Assembly (NCBI GenBank): GCA_029571985.1
Contig: JAKQVC010000132.1
Location: 62,001 to 126,000, forward strand
Direction: 5' to 3'
Length of the DNA stretch: 64,000 nucleotides
Source of the DNA: Bacteroidota bacterium
GTDB lineage: Bacteria; Bacteroidota; Bacteroidia; Chitinophagales; BACL12
The notes beneath the pieces are model-generated. The model did not search any database. It saw only the letters and a list, made by a program, of their open reading frames with translations, and was not told where the DNA came from. This document shows positions 50,926 to 59,846 of this stretch, in pieces. A program made the translations under genes and the position numbers. The stretch's first letter is position 1; each line of letters begins with the position of its first letter.

Positions 50926-53900
50926 ATGCGTATTATCATTTTTACCTTATTCGTATTTTTCAGTTTCAGTTTAGGTGCTCAGGTTACTCAGCCTAAACCG
51001 CCCATACAAACAGATGCCCCAGAATGGGTGCAATTATTATATGCTGAAACACCTAATATTTATGCTGTACAGGAGGCCTATGATACATATTACAAGGTGC
51101 ATCCTTTTGAACAAAATGATTACACGCGTTACTTTAAACGTTGGGCAATTTTAGCCAGGTCATACGCAAATGAAGCAGGTGATGTGCATCTGCCAGATCA
51201 TCTGCAGCTTGTAGCAAACAGCTCGGCACGCAAAATGTATCGTTCGGCAGAATCCGGTAGTGTGGTGTGGACGTTTACCGGGCCGGAAATTCATTATACC
51301 ACTAAATATGATGCCGGAGCTCCAACCATTCCTGTTTCAGACCATGCGAACATTCACAGTATTGACAGAAGTTTGAGTAATCCCAATATTTTATATTGCG
51401 GCGGTGAAACAGGTGGTATTTACAAATCAACGGATCAGGCGATGCATTGGAATCATGTTACGCATGATTATATCATTAATACGGTTAGGGCAATCAGCAT
51501 TCATCCAACCAATCCGAATATTGTTATTGCAAGCGCTGAAGGTGAACTGTGGCGAACAACTGATGGCGGTAGCACCTGGGAAATTACAGGTGATGCGGGA
51601 TTTATTGCAGCCTATATTACAGCTTACGATATTCAATTTAATCCTGAAAATCCGGACATCATTTATGCTGCTTGTGAGCAAGGTTTTTACAGGAGCGTTG
51701 ATGGTGGTTCAAACTGGACAGAAATTTTAGATCATTTCTGTATGTCGGTTGCCATTAAACCGGATGATCCTGCAGTAATTTATACCATTCAATATCAAAC
51801 TGATACACAAATTCCTTATTTCAAACGCTCGGTTGATTATGGTGCCTCATTTACTACGTATACAGAAGGTTGGTTTGAAGTACCTGCCGCTGATATGGGT
51901 AAGATAGAAAGTTTGGGTGGTCGCATTGCCGTTACAGCAGGAGATCCAAATCGTATTTATGTGTTATTGGTTGGCACGAGTGATGTTGATGCAGATTTAC
52001 AATTACGCGGAACCATTGGTGTTTATGTAAGTCATGATGCAGGTTTAACCTGGTCGAATCCACACGGATTAATCGGTATGCCTTATGATGCCGATAGCCA
52101 TCCGAACCTGATGGACTTTGATGGTGAATCGAGTGATTATAATCAGATATATTATAACACAACATTAGCGGCCTCACATCTGAATCCGGATCACATATTA
52201 ATTGGCGGACTTAATTTATGGAAAAGCGAAGATGGTGCAGCCACATATGAACCGGTTGGTGGTTATATCGGGTATCTCCCCTATTTCCATCCGGATAATC
52301 AGGAAACACTCATTTATCAAACTTCACCAACTACAGAAGAAATCTGGATGGCTACAGATGGTGGTGTAAATTATACTACCAGCTGGGTTGAAGATCATGA
52401 AAGTCGCTGTTTCGGTTTGCGTGGCGAAAATTTCTGGGGCTTTGATCAGGGCTGGCAGGAAGATATGTTGGTGGGTGGCCGATATCATAACGGAGATGCC
52501 GCCTATCATGAAAACTTCAGTACCGGCGAATTTCTTGCACTCGGTGGCGGTGAAGCTTCAACAGGATATGTGAAACCATCTGATGAAAACATCTGCTTAT
52601 TTAGTGATATCGGTGGTATTAAATTACCGGAGAATATTGAAGAAGTAGCGGAAACTGTTGGGTTTAATGATGCACCAAATGAAAGTTACTGGTATAATTC
52701 CAGCTCCCGTATTCAGTTTGATTGGAATTACTACAATCATGCCTATATGGGAAAGGACCATAAAATATATAAAAGCACCGATGGGGGAAGTTCATTTTCG
52801 CCGATATATACATTCGGCACCAATGCCAATAATAAAGTGTTGTGGGTTGAGCAAAGTCGGGTAAATCCGAATATCCTGTATTGCACACAAAATATCGGAT
52901 CAACAAATTGTTATTTATGGCGTTCAACAGATGGTGGCACCAGTTGGAGTTCTGTTAGCCTCCCACTTGCAAAACGCGATTTATTATTTACACTCAGCGG
53001 GAATAATGCCAATGAATTATGGATTGCCTATACCTATGGAGCAAATGGTTCAAAAGTGTATCACAGCACAAATGGTGGTGATTCATGGGATAATATTACT
53101 ACCCCTACACTGGATAACCAGAAACCTTCTGCAATTGTACATCAATTTGGTACTGATGGTGGTGTGTATATAATTATGCGCGAAGCTGTTTGTTATTATC
53201 GCACCAATACGTACATCGACTGGCTGCAGCATGGTGATGATTTACCGGTGATATTTGATGTATTAAAAGCTATACCATTTTACAGAGCAGAAAAAATTCG
53301 CGCAGCCAGCTGGAATATTGGTATTTGGGAAGCACCACTCTATGAACCTGCATCGTTAATTGCGGATTTCAGTGCAGAAAAACCATATTTTAATTGCGCC
53401 GGCGAGAGTGTACATTTTGTGGATCGTTCAACCGCAACTATGGATGCCACTTATAGTTGGTCTTTTCCGGGTGGTGAACCATCAACCAGTACAGAACAAA
53501 ATCCAACTATCTCCTATCCTGCCGATGGTATTTATGATGTATCCCTCACCGTAACAGATGGCGGAACAACATCAACAATAACAAAATCTGCACTGGTGCG
53601 TTCATTAAATCCATCCACACTACCGCTTGCCGAAAATTTTGAAACTGGCAGCTATGCTGAAGGTTGGCATGGCGGACCATCAGGCGGTTGGGCAATTACA
53701 TCAGATGCAAGTGGTTACGATACCGGCACATACAGTATGTGGTTTAATAATTATTGGACCGATTTACAAGGTGGTTATGTTGATGAAATTAGCGCCCGAT
53801 ATGAAATGGACGGCATCACGGAAGCAAGTTTGCATTTTGATATTGCCTATGCTCCATATGGTGGCATATACATGGATTCGCTTGCAGTTTATATTTCAAC

Positions 53901-54405
53901 GGATTGCGGTAATACCTTACATCAGCTGTATTATGCAGGTGGAGCAACTCTGGCAACGGCTCCAACATATACTGCTGATATTTTTTATCCGGAGGCTGAA
54001 GACTGGCGAACAGAAACGTTCGATTTATCAGACTATTTAGGTAGTGACGATATTACTCTCATATTCAGAAATATTGGATATTGGGGCCAGGCGATGTATA
54101 TCGATAACATAAATATAGATGCCGTTGTGCCGATTAAGGAAATTGAACAAGCTGCAATTTCCATGCAGGTGTATCCAAATCCAAATCAGGGACAAGGTTA
54201 CGCCGCTGTTTATGCAGAAACACCTTTTACCGGCGAATTACGTATCATAAATGCATTGGGACAAATGATATCCAAACAAGTGGTTACCCTTAAACAAGGC
54301 GAAACTTTAATCCCAATCGACGTAAGTACATTTGGAAGTGGCATGTATATTGTTTCCATCATAAATGAGCAACAATCCATTGAAACAACTTTTGTGATGG
54401 ATTAA
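50926..54405 (+). CDS. large BNR/sortilin-like and PKD protein with T9SS type A sorting domain
   Basis: 1159 residues. Signal peptide RIIIFTLFVFFSFSLGAQ. Residues ~120-800 contain repeated Asp-box (BNR) units on a sortilin/VPS10-like propeller (GIYKSTDQAMHWN, LWRTTDGGSTWE, FYRSVDGGSNWTE, IYKSTDGGSSFS, LWRSTDGGTSWSS, VYHSTNGGDSW). A PKD domain follows at ~810-890 (VHFVDRSTATMDATYSWSFP). Then comes a jellyroll-like segment with FDIAYAPYGG, and a type A sorting domain (VYPNPNQGQGYAAVY, STFGSGMYIVSI). Predicted secreted surface protein, perhaps glycan- or protein-binding. No catalytic residues of sialidases can be identified with confidence. Confidence 0.85.
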   Translation: MRIIIFTLFVFFSFSLGAQVTQPKPPIQTDAPEWVQLLYAETPNIYAVQEAYDTYYKVHPFEQNDYTRYFKRWAILARSYANEAGDVHLPDHLQLVANSSARKMYRSAESGSVVWTFTGPEIHYTTKYDAGAPTIPVSDHANIHSIDRSLSNPNILYCGGETGGIYKSTDQAMHWNHVTHDYIINTVRAISIHPTNPNIVIASAEGELWRTTDGGSTWEITGDAGFIAAYITAYDIQFNPENPDIIYAACEQGFYRSVDGGSNWTEILDHFCMSVAIKPDDPAVIYTIQYQTDTQIPYFKRSVDYGASFTTYTEGWFEVPAADMGKIESLGGRIAVTAGDPNRIYVLLVGTSDVDADLQLRGTIGVYVSHDAGLTWSNPHGLIGMPYDADSHPNLMDFDGESSDYNQIYYNTTLAASHLNPDHILIGGLNLWKSEDGAATYEPVGGYIGYLPYFHPDNQETLIYQTSPTTEEIWMATDGGVNYTTSWVEDHESRCFGLRGENFWGFDQGWQEDMLVGGRYHNGDAAYHENFSTGEFLALGGGEASTGYVKPSDENICLFSDIGGIKLPENIEEVAETVGFNDAPNESYWYNSSSRIQFDWNYYNHAYMGKDHKIYKSTDGGSSFSPIYTFGTNANNKVLWVEQSRVNPNILYCTQNIGSTNCYLWRSTDGGTSWSSVSLPLAKRDLLFTLSGNNANELWIAYTYGANGSKVYHSTNGGDSWDNITTPTLDNQKPSAIVHQFGTDGGVYIIMREAVCYYRTNTYIDWLQHGDDLPVIFDVLKAIPFYRAEKIRAASWNIGIWEAPLYEPASLIADFSAEKPYFNCAGESVHFVDRSTATMDATYSWSFPGGEPSTSTEQNPTISYPADGIYDVSLTVTDGGTTSTITKSALVRSLNPSTLPLAENFETGSYAEGWHGGPSGGWAITSDASGYDTGTYSMWFNNYWTDLQGGYVDEISARYEMDGITEASLHFDIAYAPYGGIYMDSLAVYISTDCGNTLHQLYYAGGATLATAPTYTADIFYPEAEDWRTETFDLSDYLGSDDITLIFRNIGYWGQAMYIDNINIDAVVPIKEIEQAAISMQVYPNPNQGQGYAAVYAETPFTGELRIINALGQMISKQVVTLKQGETLIPIDVSTFGSGMYIVSIINEQQSIETTFVMD

Positions 54406-54417
54406 TGTTTATCCGGT

Positions 54418-54561
54418 ATGGCGCATCAAAAAGTGAACCTGCCCGAAAAAATTTGTCAGACCTGCAAACGGCCCTTTACCTGGCGAAAGAAATGGGAACG
54501 CAACTGGGAGGCGGTCAAATATTGCAGTAATCGGTGCAGAAATAACAAAAATCAATCATGA
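54418..54561 (+). CDS. DUF2256 mini-protein
   Basis: 47 residues. It matches the DUF2256 family: [33 protein letters not shown] and NRC. Two C-x2-C/C-x3-C pairs (CQTC and CSNRC) form a probable zinc knuckle. DUF2256 proteins are small, basic and common in bacteria; in some genomes they adjoin photolyase/cryptochrome genes, none of which is here. Start ATG 54418 lies 12 nt after the stop of the BNR gene. The role is unknown. Confidence 0.88.
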   Translation: MAHQKVNLPEKICQTCKRPFTWRKKWERNWEAVKYCSNRCRNNKNQS

Positions 54562-54618
54562 TGTATCGGTTACAGGTAATTGTGACCTACGTCAGCTGAT
54601 TTTACTTCAGGTTATTCG

Positions 54619-54626
54619 TACATTTG
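54619..54626 (+). promoter_or_regulatory. -7 promoter box TACATTTG, 4 nt before FGE ATG
   Basis: Exact TAnnTTTG match with TCTC before ATG 54631; predicts a leaderless mRNA. Confidence 0.6.
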
Positions 54627-54630
54627 TCTC

Positions 54631-55713
54631 ATGCTTTCGCATGTACTGATAATCTGTAGCATATGGTTAGGTGATACCAGTAAATATACTCCGGTTATTA
54701 ACCCCACTATTCTGCCGGATTCAACTCAACTTGAAAATGGCCCGCCCGGCATGCGTTGGATACCAGGTGGTGAATATATGATGGGCACCAATACCGACCC
54801 CCAACGACGCCTGGATGAAACACCTGCTCATCAGGTTCATGTTGACGGATTTTGGATTGACACGACAGAAGTAACCAACGAACAATTTGCTGCATTTGTA
54901 AAAGCTACCGGGTATAAAACGACCGCAGAACTACCTATTGATTGGGAAGAATTAAAAAAACAATTACCACCGGGTACGCCAAAACCCGATGAGTCTTATT
55001 TGCAACCTGCAAGCATGGTGTTTACCATGACCGAGGCACCGGTGGATTTACAAAACAATATGGCGTGGTGGAAATTTGTTCCGGGTGCCGATTGGAAACA
55101 TCCGCAGGGACCGGCATCTGATATTTCCGATAAAATGCAACACCCTGTTGTTCAGGTAAGTTGGGATGATGCTGTTGCCTATTGTACATGGGCCGGAAAA
55201 AGGCTACCGACTGAAGCGGAATGGGAATATGCGGCAAGAGGTGGCAATACCACTGAAATTTATACCTGGGGAAATGACACTGCACTCTATAAATATGTGA
55301 ATTCCTGGAACGGACAATTTCCTTATGCGAATTCAGAATTGGACGGCTATTTACGAACTGCCCCTGTTGCGAGTTATCCGCCAAATGCATATGGCTTGTA
55401 TGACATGGCCGGAAATGTCTGGGAATGGTGTAGCGATTATTTTCATACAGATTATTATGCATTATGCGCTAAACAAGGCTTGATGGTTAACCCCGCCGGT
55501 CCGCCATTTAGTTTTGACCCCAGTCAGCCCTATAATATTGTGCGGGTGAAACGTGGTGGTTCATTTTTATGTAATGAAGCCTACTGCTCAAGCTATCGCA
55601 CTACAGCGCGGATGGCAACCAGTTATGATACCGGTCAGGATCACTCAGGGTTTCGCTGTGTCATGACTCAGGCTATGTGGGAGGAAATACAGGCTACCCG
55701 TAAAGAAAAATAG
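54631..55713 (+). CDS. formylglycine-generating enzyme (SUMF1 family) with both active-site cysteines
   Basis: 360 residues. FGE-sulfatase fold: GMRWIPGGEYMMGTNT, FWIDTTEVTNEQFAAFVKAT, VSWDDAVAYCTWAGKRLPTE, EYAARGG, YDMAGNVWEWCSDYF and HSGFRC. The segment RGGSFLCNEAYCSSYRTTAR holds the C-x4-C pair that binds copper in genuine FGEs. Most bacterial members of this fold lack that pair. It should oxidise a sulfatase-type Cys to formylglycine. The short N-terminus (LSHVLIICSIWLGD) could be a weak signal or anchor. No sulfatase gene lies in the window. The TonB receptor gene follows 128 nt downstream. Confidence 0.87.
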   Translation: MLSHVLIICSIWLGDTSKYTPVINPTILPDSTQLENGPPGMRWIPGGEYMMGTNTDPQRRLDETPAHQVHVDGFWIDTTEVTNEQFAAFVKATGYKTTAELPIDWEELKKQLPPGTPKPDESYLQPASMVFTMTEAPVDLQNNMAWWKFVPGADWKHPQGPASDISDKMQHPVVQVSWDDAVAYCTWAGKRLPTEAEWEYAARGGNTTEIYTWGNDTALYKYVNSWNGQFPYANSELDGYLRTAPVASYPPNAYGLYDMAGNVWEWCSDYFHTDYYALCAKQGLMVNPAGPPFSFDPSQPYNIVRVKRGGSFLCNEAYCSSYRTTARMATSYDTGQDHSGFRCVMTQAMWEEIQATRKEK

Positions 55714-55841
55714 CTTTTTGTGGTGCAATCAATCCATCCTGCAACCCTTGATAACCAACACCCGGAAATGCCGTTAAGTGTGCCTGTTTATTTTTCTGCG
55801 TGGAGCTAAACAATTATGGCCCGAAATTGTTTTATCTGCTT

Positions 55842-58223
55842 ATGAAGTATTTATTGGTAGTGTGCTTATTAGCAACCACGTTTACCCTTTCAGCTCAATC
55901 CGGTCGCATTTACGGCACCATCACCAACAGTATCAACAACGAACCCATACCCTTTACAACAGTTATTCTGGTGGGCTCAGGACTGGGCGCAGTAGCTGAT
56001 GAAAACGGCAACTATGATATTGCTGATATCCCTCCAGGTTTATATAATGTTGAATTCAGTTCAGTTGGTTTTAAAAAATTAACCATGCCTGAAATTCAGG
56101 TAAGTAATGCCAAACCTGTATACCTGAATGTAAGCATGGAAGAGGATGCCAACACATTAGAAGCCCTCGAAATTAAAGCTCCGGTAACAGATAAAACAGA
56201 AGAGTCGCCATTATCACTGCGTACGATTGGCACAAACGAAATTCAGCGGAATCCGGGTGGTAACCGGGATATCTCCAGAGTGATTCAAAGTTTACCGGGT
56301 GTTACCTACACACCTTCATTCAGAAATGATATTATTATTCGTGGTGGTGCGCCTAATGAAAACAGATTTTATCTGGATGGCGTTGAAGTGCCGAATATCA
56401 ATCACTTTGCCACACAAGGTTCCAGCGGTGGACCAAAAGGATTAATCAATGTTGATTTTATTAGAGAGGTGGAATTTTATTCCGGCGCTTTCCCGGTGAA
56501 TTATGGAAACGCGTTAAGCAGTGTGCTCGCATTTGAAACGCGCGATGGTCGCACGGATAACTGGGGTGGATTATTTACTGTAGGTTCAAGCGACTTGAAT
56601 ATCACCATGGAAGGTCCTGTAAGCGAAAAATCTTCTATTCTGGTTTCAGCGCGCAGAAGTTATTTACAGTTTTTGTTTGATGCCATTGGTTTGCCGTTTC
56701 TGCCTACATACAACGATTTTCAATACAAACAGAAAATAAAACTGAATCAAAAAAATGAATTAACCATTATCGGACTCGGTGCTATTGATGACAATCGTTT
56801 AAATACGGAGGATGATACCAGCGCCTTTCAACAGTATTTACTGGCCAATTTACCTATTCAAAATCAATGGAACTATACCTTAGGATTAGTGTACAAACAC
56901 TATCGGGAAAACGGATACAGCACACTGGTGCTCAGTCGTAATATGCTGAATAACCGGGCCTATAAATATGCCGACAATAATGAGGAAGATCCTGCAGGTT
57001 TATTGTTTGATTATGTGAGTCAGGAAAGTGAAAATAAATTCAGGTATGAAGAAACATTAGACAAGGGGCAATTCAGAATCAGGGGTGGCGTAAACTATGA
57101 ATTAGCACGTTATACGAACGACACCTATCAGTTATTGCCAATTGGTGCAGAATTATTAACTATAGATTATCTATCGAAATTATTCATCCATAAATATGGT
57201 GCTTTTGCACAAGCGAGTACCAAACTGCTGGATTATAAATTAACACTATCTGCCGGTTTCAGGGTTGATGGAAATAATTATACATCCACCATGCAAAATC
57301 CACTGAACCAGTTTTCTCCGCGCTTCTCAGCAAGTTATGCGCTGACACGTGCGTGGAGTATCAATTTTAATACCGGCATTTATTACCAGCTTCCTGCTTA
57401 TACGATACTAGGTTATTCGGAAGGTGAAAATAATTTCATAAACCGCGACAATGATATCACCTATATCCAATCTGCACATTTGGTAGCCGGATTAGAATAC
57501 AGACCAAACACCTATCTGAGATTTACACTGGAAGGTTTCTACAAACAATATTCGAATTACCCCTTCAGTCTGCGCGATTCAATATCTATTGCTAACCAGG
57601 GCACTGATTTTGGGGTAATTGGAGATGAACCCGTACGGAGTATCAGTGATGGCCGCAGCTATGGCGTTGAATTTCTTGCACAACAAAAGTTGAATAAGAA
57701 TTTCTATGGTATCCTGTCAGTTACGTATGTAGTGAGCGAATTTGAGAATGGTGATAATATCTATACACCATCCTCATGGGATAACCGCACGATTATATCA
57801 TTAACCGCAGGAAAAAAATGGGGCAAAAACTGGGAGGCAGGAGTTAAGTGGCGTTTTAGTGGTGGCTTACCTTATACCCCATACAATGCAGATTACAGCT
57901 CATTGATTTACGTATGGGATGTTTACAATGCTGGTGTGTTAGATTTTTCCCAACTGAATTCACTGCGCCTGAAACCCTATCACCAATTAGATGTAAGAAT
58001 TGATAAAAAATGGTTCTTCGACAAGGTGAATTTAAATGTGTACTTCGATGTTGAAAATATTTACAATTTTCAGGTAGAGCTTCAACCCTTTATTGATGTT
58101 GTTAAAGATGAAACCGGAAACCCATTGGTAAGCGAAACAGATCCAACCCGCTATCAAACTTATTTGTTGGAAAATAGTTCGGGCACCGTACTTCCAAGTA
58201 TTGGTATTATTGTTGAATGGTAA
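55842..58223 (+). CDS. TonB-dependent outer-membrane receptor with carboxypeptidase-like regulatory domain
   Basis: 793 residues from ATG 55842, which begins the signal peptide KYLLVVCLLATTFTLSAQS; a GTG-led extension to 55800 is not favoured. Domain order: beta-sandwich regulatory domain (IYGTITNSINNEPIPFTTVI, residues ~20-105), plug (QRNPGGNRDISRVIQSLPGV, FYLDGVEVPNINHFA), then a 22-strand-type barrel ending SGTVLPSIGIIVEW. No SusD partner follows, so it is not a classical SusC. The ligand is unknown; a sulfated glycan or a siderophore-like substrate cannot be told apart. Confidence 0.9.
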   Translation: MKYLLVVCLLATTFTLSAQSGRIYGTITNSINNEPIPFTTVILVGSGLGAVADENGNYDIADIPPGLYNVEFSSVGFKKLTMPEIQVSNAKPVYLNVSMEEDANTLEALEIKAPVTDKTEESPLSLRTIGTNEIQRNPGGNRDISRVIQSLPGVTYTPSFRNDIIIRGGAPNENRFYLDGVEVPNINHFATQGSSGGPKGLINVDFIREVEFYSGAFPVNYGNALSSVLAFETRDGRTDNWGGLFTVGSSDLNITMEGPVSEKSSILVSARRSYLQFLFDAIGLPFLPTYNDFQYKQKIKLNQKNELTIIGLGAIDDNRLNTEDDTSAFQQYLLANLPIQNQWNYTLGLVYKHYRENGYSTLVLSRNMLNNRAYKYADNNEEDPAGLLFDYVSQESENKFRYEETLDKGQFRIRGGVNYELARYTNDTYQLLPIGAELLTIDYLSKLFIHKYGAFAQASTKLLDYKLTLSAGFRVDGNNYTSTMQNPLNQFSPRFSASYALTRAWSINFNTGIYYQLPAYTILGYSEGENNFINRDNDITYIQSAHLVAGLEYRPNTYLRFTLEGFYKQYSNYPFSLRDSISIANQGTDFGVIGDEPVRSISDGRSYGVEFLAQQKLNKNFYGILSVTYVVSEFENGDNIYTPSSWDNRTIISLTAGKKWGKNWEAGVKWRFSGGLPYTPYNADYSSLIYVWDVYNAGVLDFSQLNSLRLKPYHQLDVRIDKKWFFDKVNLNVYFDVENIYNFQVELQPFIDVVKDETGNPLVSETDPTRYQTYLLENSSGTVLPSIGIIVEW

Positions 58224-58232
58224 CCGGCTGAT

Positions 58233-58247
58233 GTGCAAAGTTTGCAC
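58233..58247. repeat. perfect short palindrome GTGCAAA-G-TTTGCAC
   Basis: 7-bp arms around a single base, between the convergent receptor and hldD genes. It could end transcripts weakly or be incidental; no T-tract. Confidence 0.4.
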
Positions 58248-58274
58248 GATGGTGTTTGTGCCTCTGCAACAAAA

Positions 58275-59273
58275 TTAATATACCTTATCAGGTATTAAAT
58301 AATGTGTAACGTAATCGAAAGCACCCGCTGAAAGCGATTGAAACGGCTGTGTGTATCCGGCAGCGCGCAACTTTGACATATCTGCTTCTGTGAAATATTG
58401 ATACTTATCGCGGATATCTTCCGGAATATCTACCCAATCAATCTCCAGTGGAATACCTAATGCCTGCGCCGTTGATGATGCCAGTTGATAGAAGGATTCA
58501 GCCTTACCTGTTCCTAAATTATACAATCCGGATTGCGGCTTATGCTCCATCAACCACAATATGACTTGCACCACATCTTGCACATAAATAAAATCACGCA
58601 ACTGATATCCGTCTCGAAAATCAGGATGGTGTGATTTAAATAATTTAACCCGGCCGGTTTGTTGCATTTGCTTAAAAGCATGTAAAATCACAGAGGCCAT
58701 ACGTCCTTTATGATATTCATTCGGACCATACACATTAAAAAATTTAAGTCCGTACCAATGCGGAGGTGTTTCCTGCTGTTGTAAAATCCATGCATCCATA
58801 CGTTGCTTTGACCAGCCGTACGGATTTAATGGTTTAAGTAAAGGTACAATAGCATGATCATCGCGATAGCCTTGTTCGCCGCTTCCATATGTTGCCGCTG
58901 AACTTGCGTAAATCAGTGGTATGTGCAAACGCGTACACACTTCCCAAACAGATTGCGTGCTCTGGATATTCAGCCTATTAAAAATCTCCTCATCAAATTC
59001 CGTTGTATCAGTTCTTGCACCGATATGCAATACCCATGCGATAGTATCCTGCTCGTGAGCCGCAATCCAGGTGGCAATTTCACTGCGGTCTACCTGCTCG
59101 CAATCGGCAAGATGTGTCAGATTGCGCATTTTTTGCGTGGCTGAAAAATCATCGCTGATAACCACCTGAAAGTTTCCCATGCGGTGCAGGGCTGTTGCCA
59201 CACAACTGCCAATAAAGCCCAACGCTCCTGTTACTACTACTATTGGTCGTGGTTGGGATGGTGCGACAGGCAT
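58275..59273 (-). CDS. hldD: ADP-L-glycero-D-manno-heptose-6-epimerase
   Basis: 332 residues. Extended SDR fold with the NAD(P) motif VVTGALGFIGSCVATAL, the active-site YxxxK in PYGWSKQRMDAW with preceding YASSAATYG, and family features such as HIGARTDTTEFDEE, FFNVYGPNEYHKGRMASVI and YQLRDFIYVQDV. It makes the L,D-heptose donor for the LPS inner core. With lptD, O-antigen ligase and the sugar transferase in this window it supports a conventional LPS. Its promoter is half of a palindromic bidirectional element. Confidence 0.93.
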   Translation of the reverse strand: MPVAPSQPRPIVVVTGALGFIGSCVATALHRMGNFQVVISDDFSATQKMRNLTHLADCEQVDRSEIATWIAAHEQDTIAWVLHIGARTDTTEFDEEIFNRLNIQSTQSVWEVCTRLHIPLIYASSAATYGSGEQGYRDDHAIVPLLKPLNPYGWSKQRMDAWILQQQETPPHWYGLKFFNVYGPNEYHKGRMASVILHAFKQMQQTGRVKLFKSHHPDFRDGYQLRDFIYVQDVVQVILWLMEHKPQSGLYNLGTGKAESFYQLASSTAQALGIPLEIDWVDIPEDIRDKYQYFTEADMSKLRAAGYTQPFQSLSAGAFDYVTHYLIPDKVY

Positions 59274-59277
59274 TTTG

Positions 59278-59295
59278 TAATTTTGAGCAAAATTA
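59278..59295. promoter_or_regulatory. palindromic bidirectional promoter TAATTTTG-AG-CAAAATTA
   Basis: Perfect 18-bp palindrome apart from the 2-nt centre. Read on the plus strand, TAATTTTG (59278-59285) serves the lipoprotein gene at 59304, with a TTG at 59253-59255 upstream. Read on the minus strand, TAATTTTG (59295-59288) serves hldD at 59273. Expected starts are near 59290 (+) and 59283 (-), so polymerase can probably occupy it in only one direction at a time. Confidence 0.6.
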
Positions 59296-59303
59296 AGCCA
59301 TTT

Positions 59304-59777
59304 ATGCGAACGCTACTGATAGGGATGGGGCTGCTGGTTCTGCTCAGCGCCTGCAACAGACGAAAATATACAGAGGCTACTGCATATAATGATGCGGTGG
59401 TATCTTTTGTCGAACAATCCGATATTGCCATGCAAAATTGGAACGATAATAATTTCATGCAGGAATACACCCTCAGGAAGCATAATACGGTGATGCGTTT
59501 ATTGGTGGTGCAGGATTCATTAAATCATATCGCACCACTTTCAGGAGATGATACTTTGCGCTTATCAGCGTTGAAGATAGTAGATAACTACATTGAAACT
59601 TTTGCTGTATTCGATACGATTTACGCGATGTTGTCTGATAGTGTATTTTATCCGGAAGATTCTATTCAGGTGCAGTTCTTACTTAAATCGAATCAGGATA
59701 CACTCACGCAACAGGCTGAACGTTTTACGATATTGCAAAAACGTTTTTCTGAGCGTTACGGACTGAAATTTATGTAG
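59304..59777 (+). CDS. small helical lipoprotein of unknown function
   Basis: 157 residues from ATG 59304; upstream in-frame codons to 59184 lie within hldD on the other strand. Signal with lipobox LSAC (RTLLIGMGLLVLLSACNR). The mature part is entirely helical and probably coiled-coil (NDAVVSFVEQSDIAMQNWND, TLTQQAERFTILQKRFSERY), like small periplasmic stress or scaffold lipoproteins. No assigned family. Divergent from hldD over a palindromic promoter. Confidence 0.7.
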   Translation: MRTLLIGMGLLVLLSACNRRKYTEATAYNDAVVSFVEQSDIAMQNWNDNNFMQEYTLRKHNTVMRLLVVQDSLNHIAPLSGDDTLRLSALKIVDNYIETFAVFDTIYAMLSDSVFYPEDSIQVQFLLKSNQDTLTQQAERFTILQKRFSERYGLKFM

Positions 59778-59846
59778 TCAGCTAATTTGTTACTGCTCTG
59801 TATGCGGCGGTGATAGCAGGTATCACCCAATAACCATAAGTATTAT

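Noticed and set aside
50926-54405. Sialidase
   Set aside because: Asp-box repeats alone are common in sortilin-like propellers; the Arg triad and catalytic Tyr/Glu of sialidases are not identifiable.
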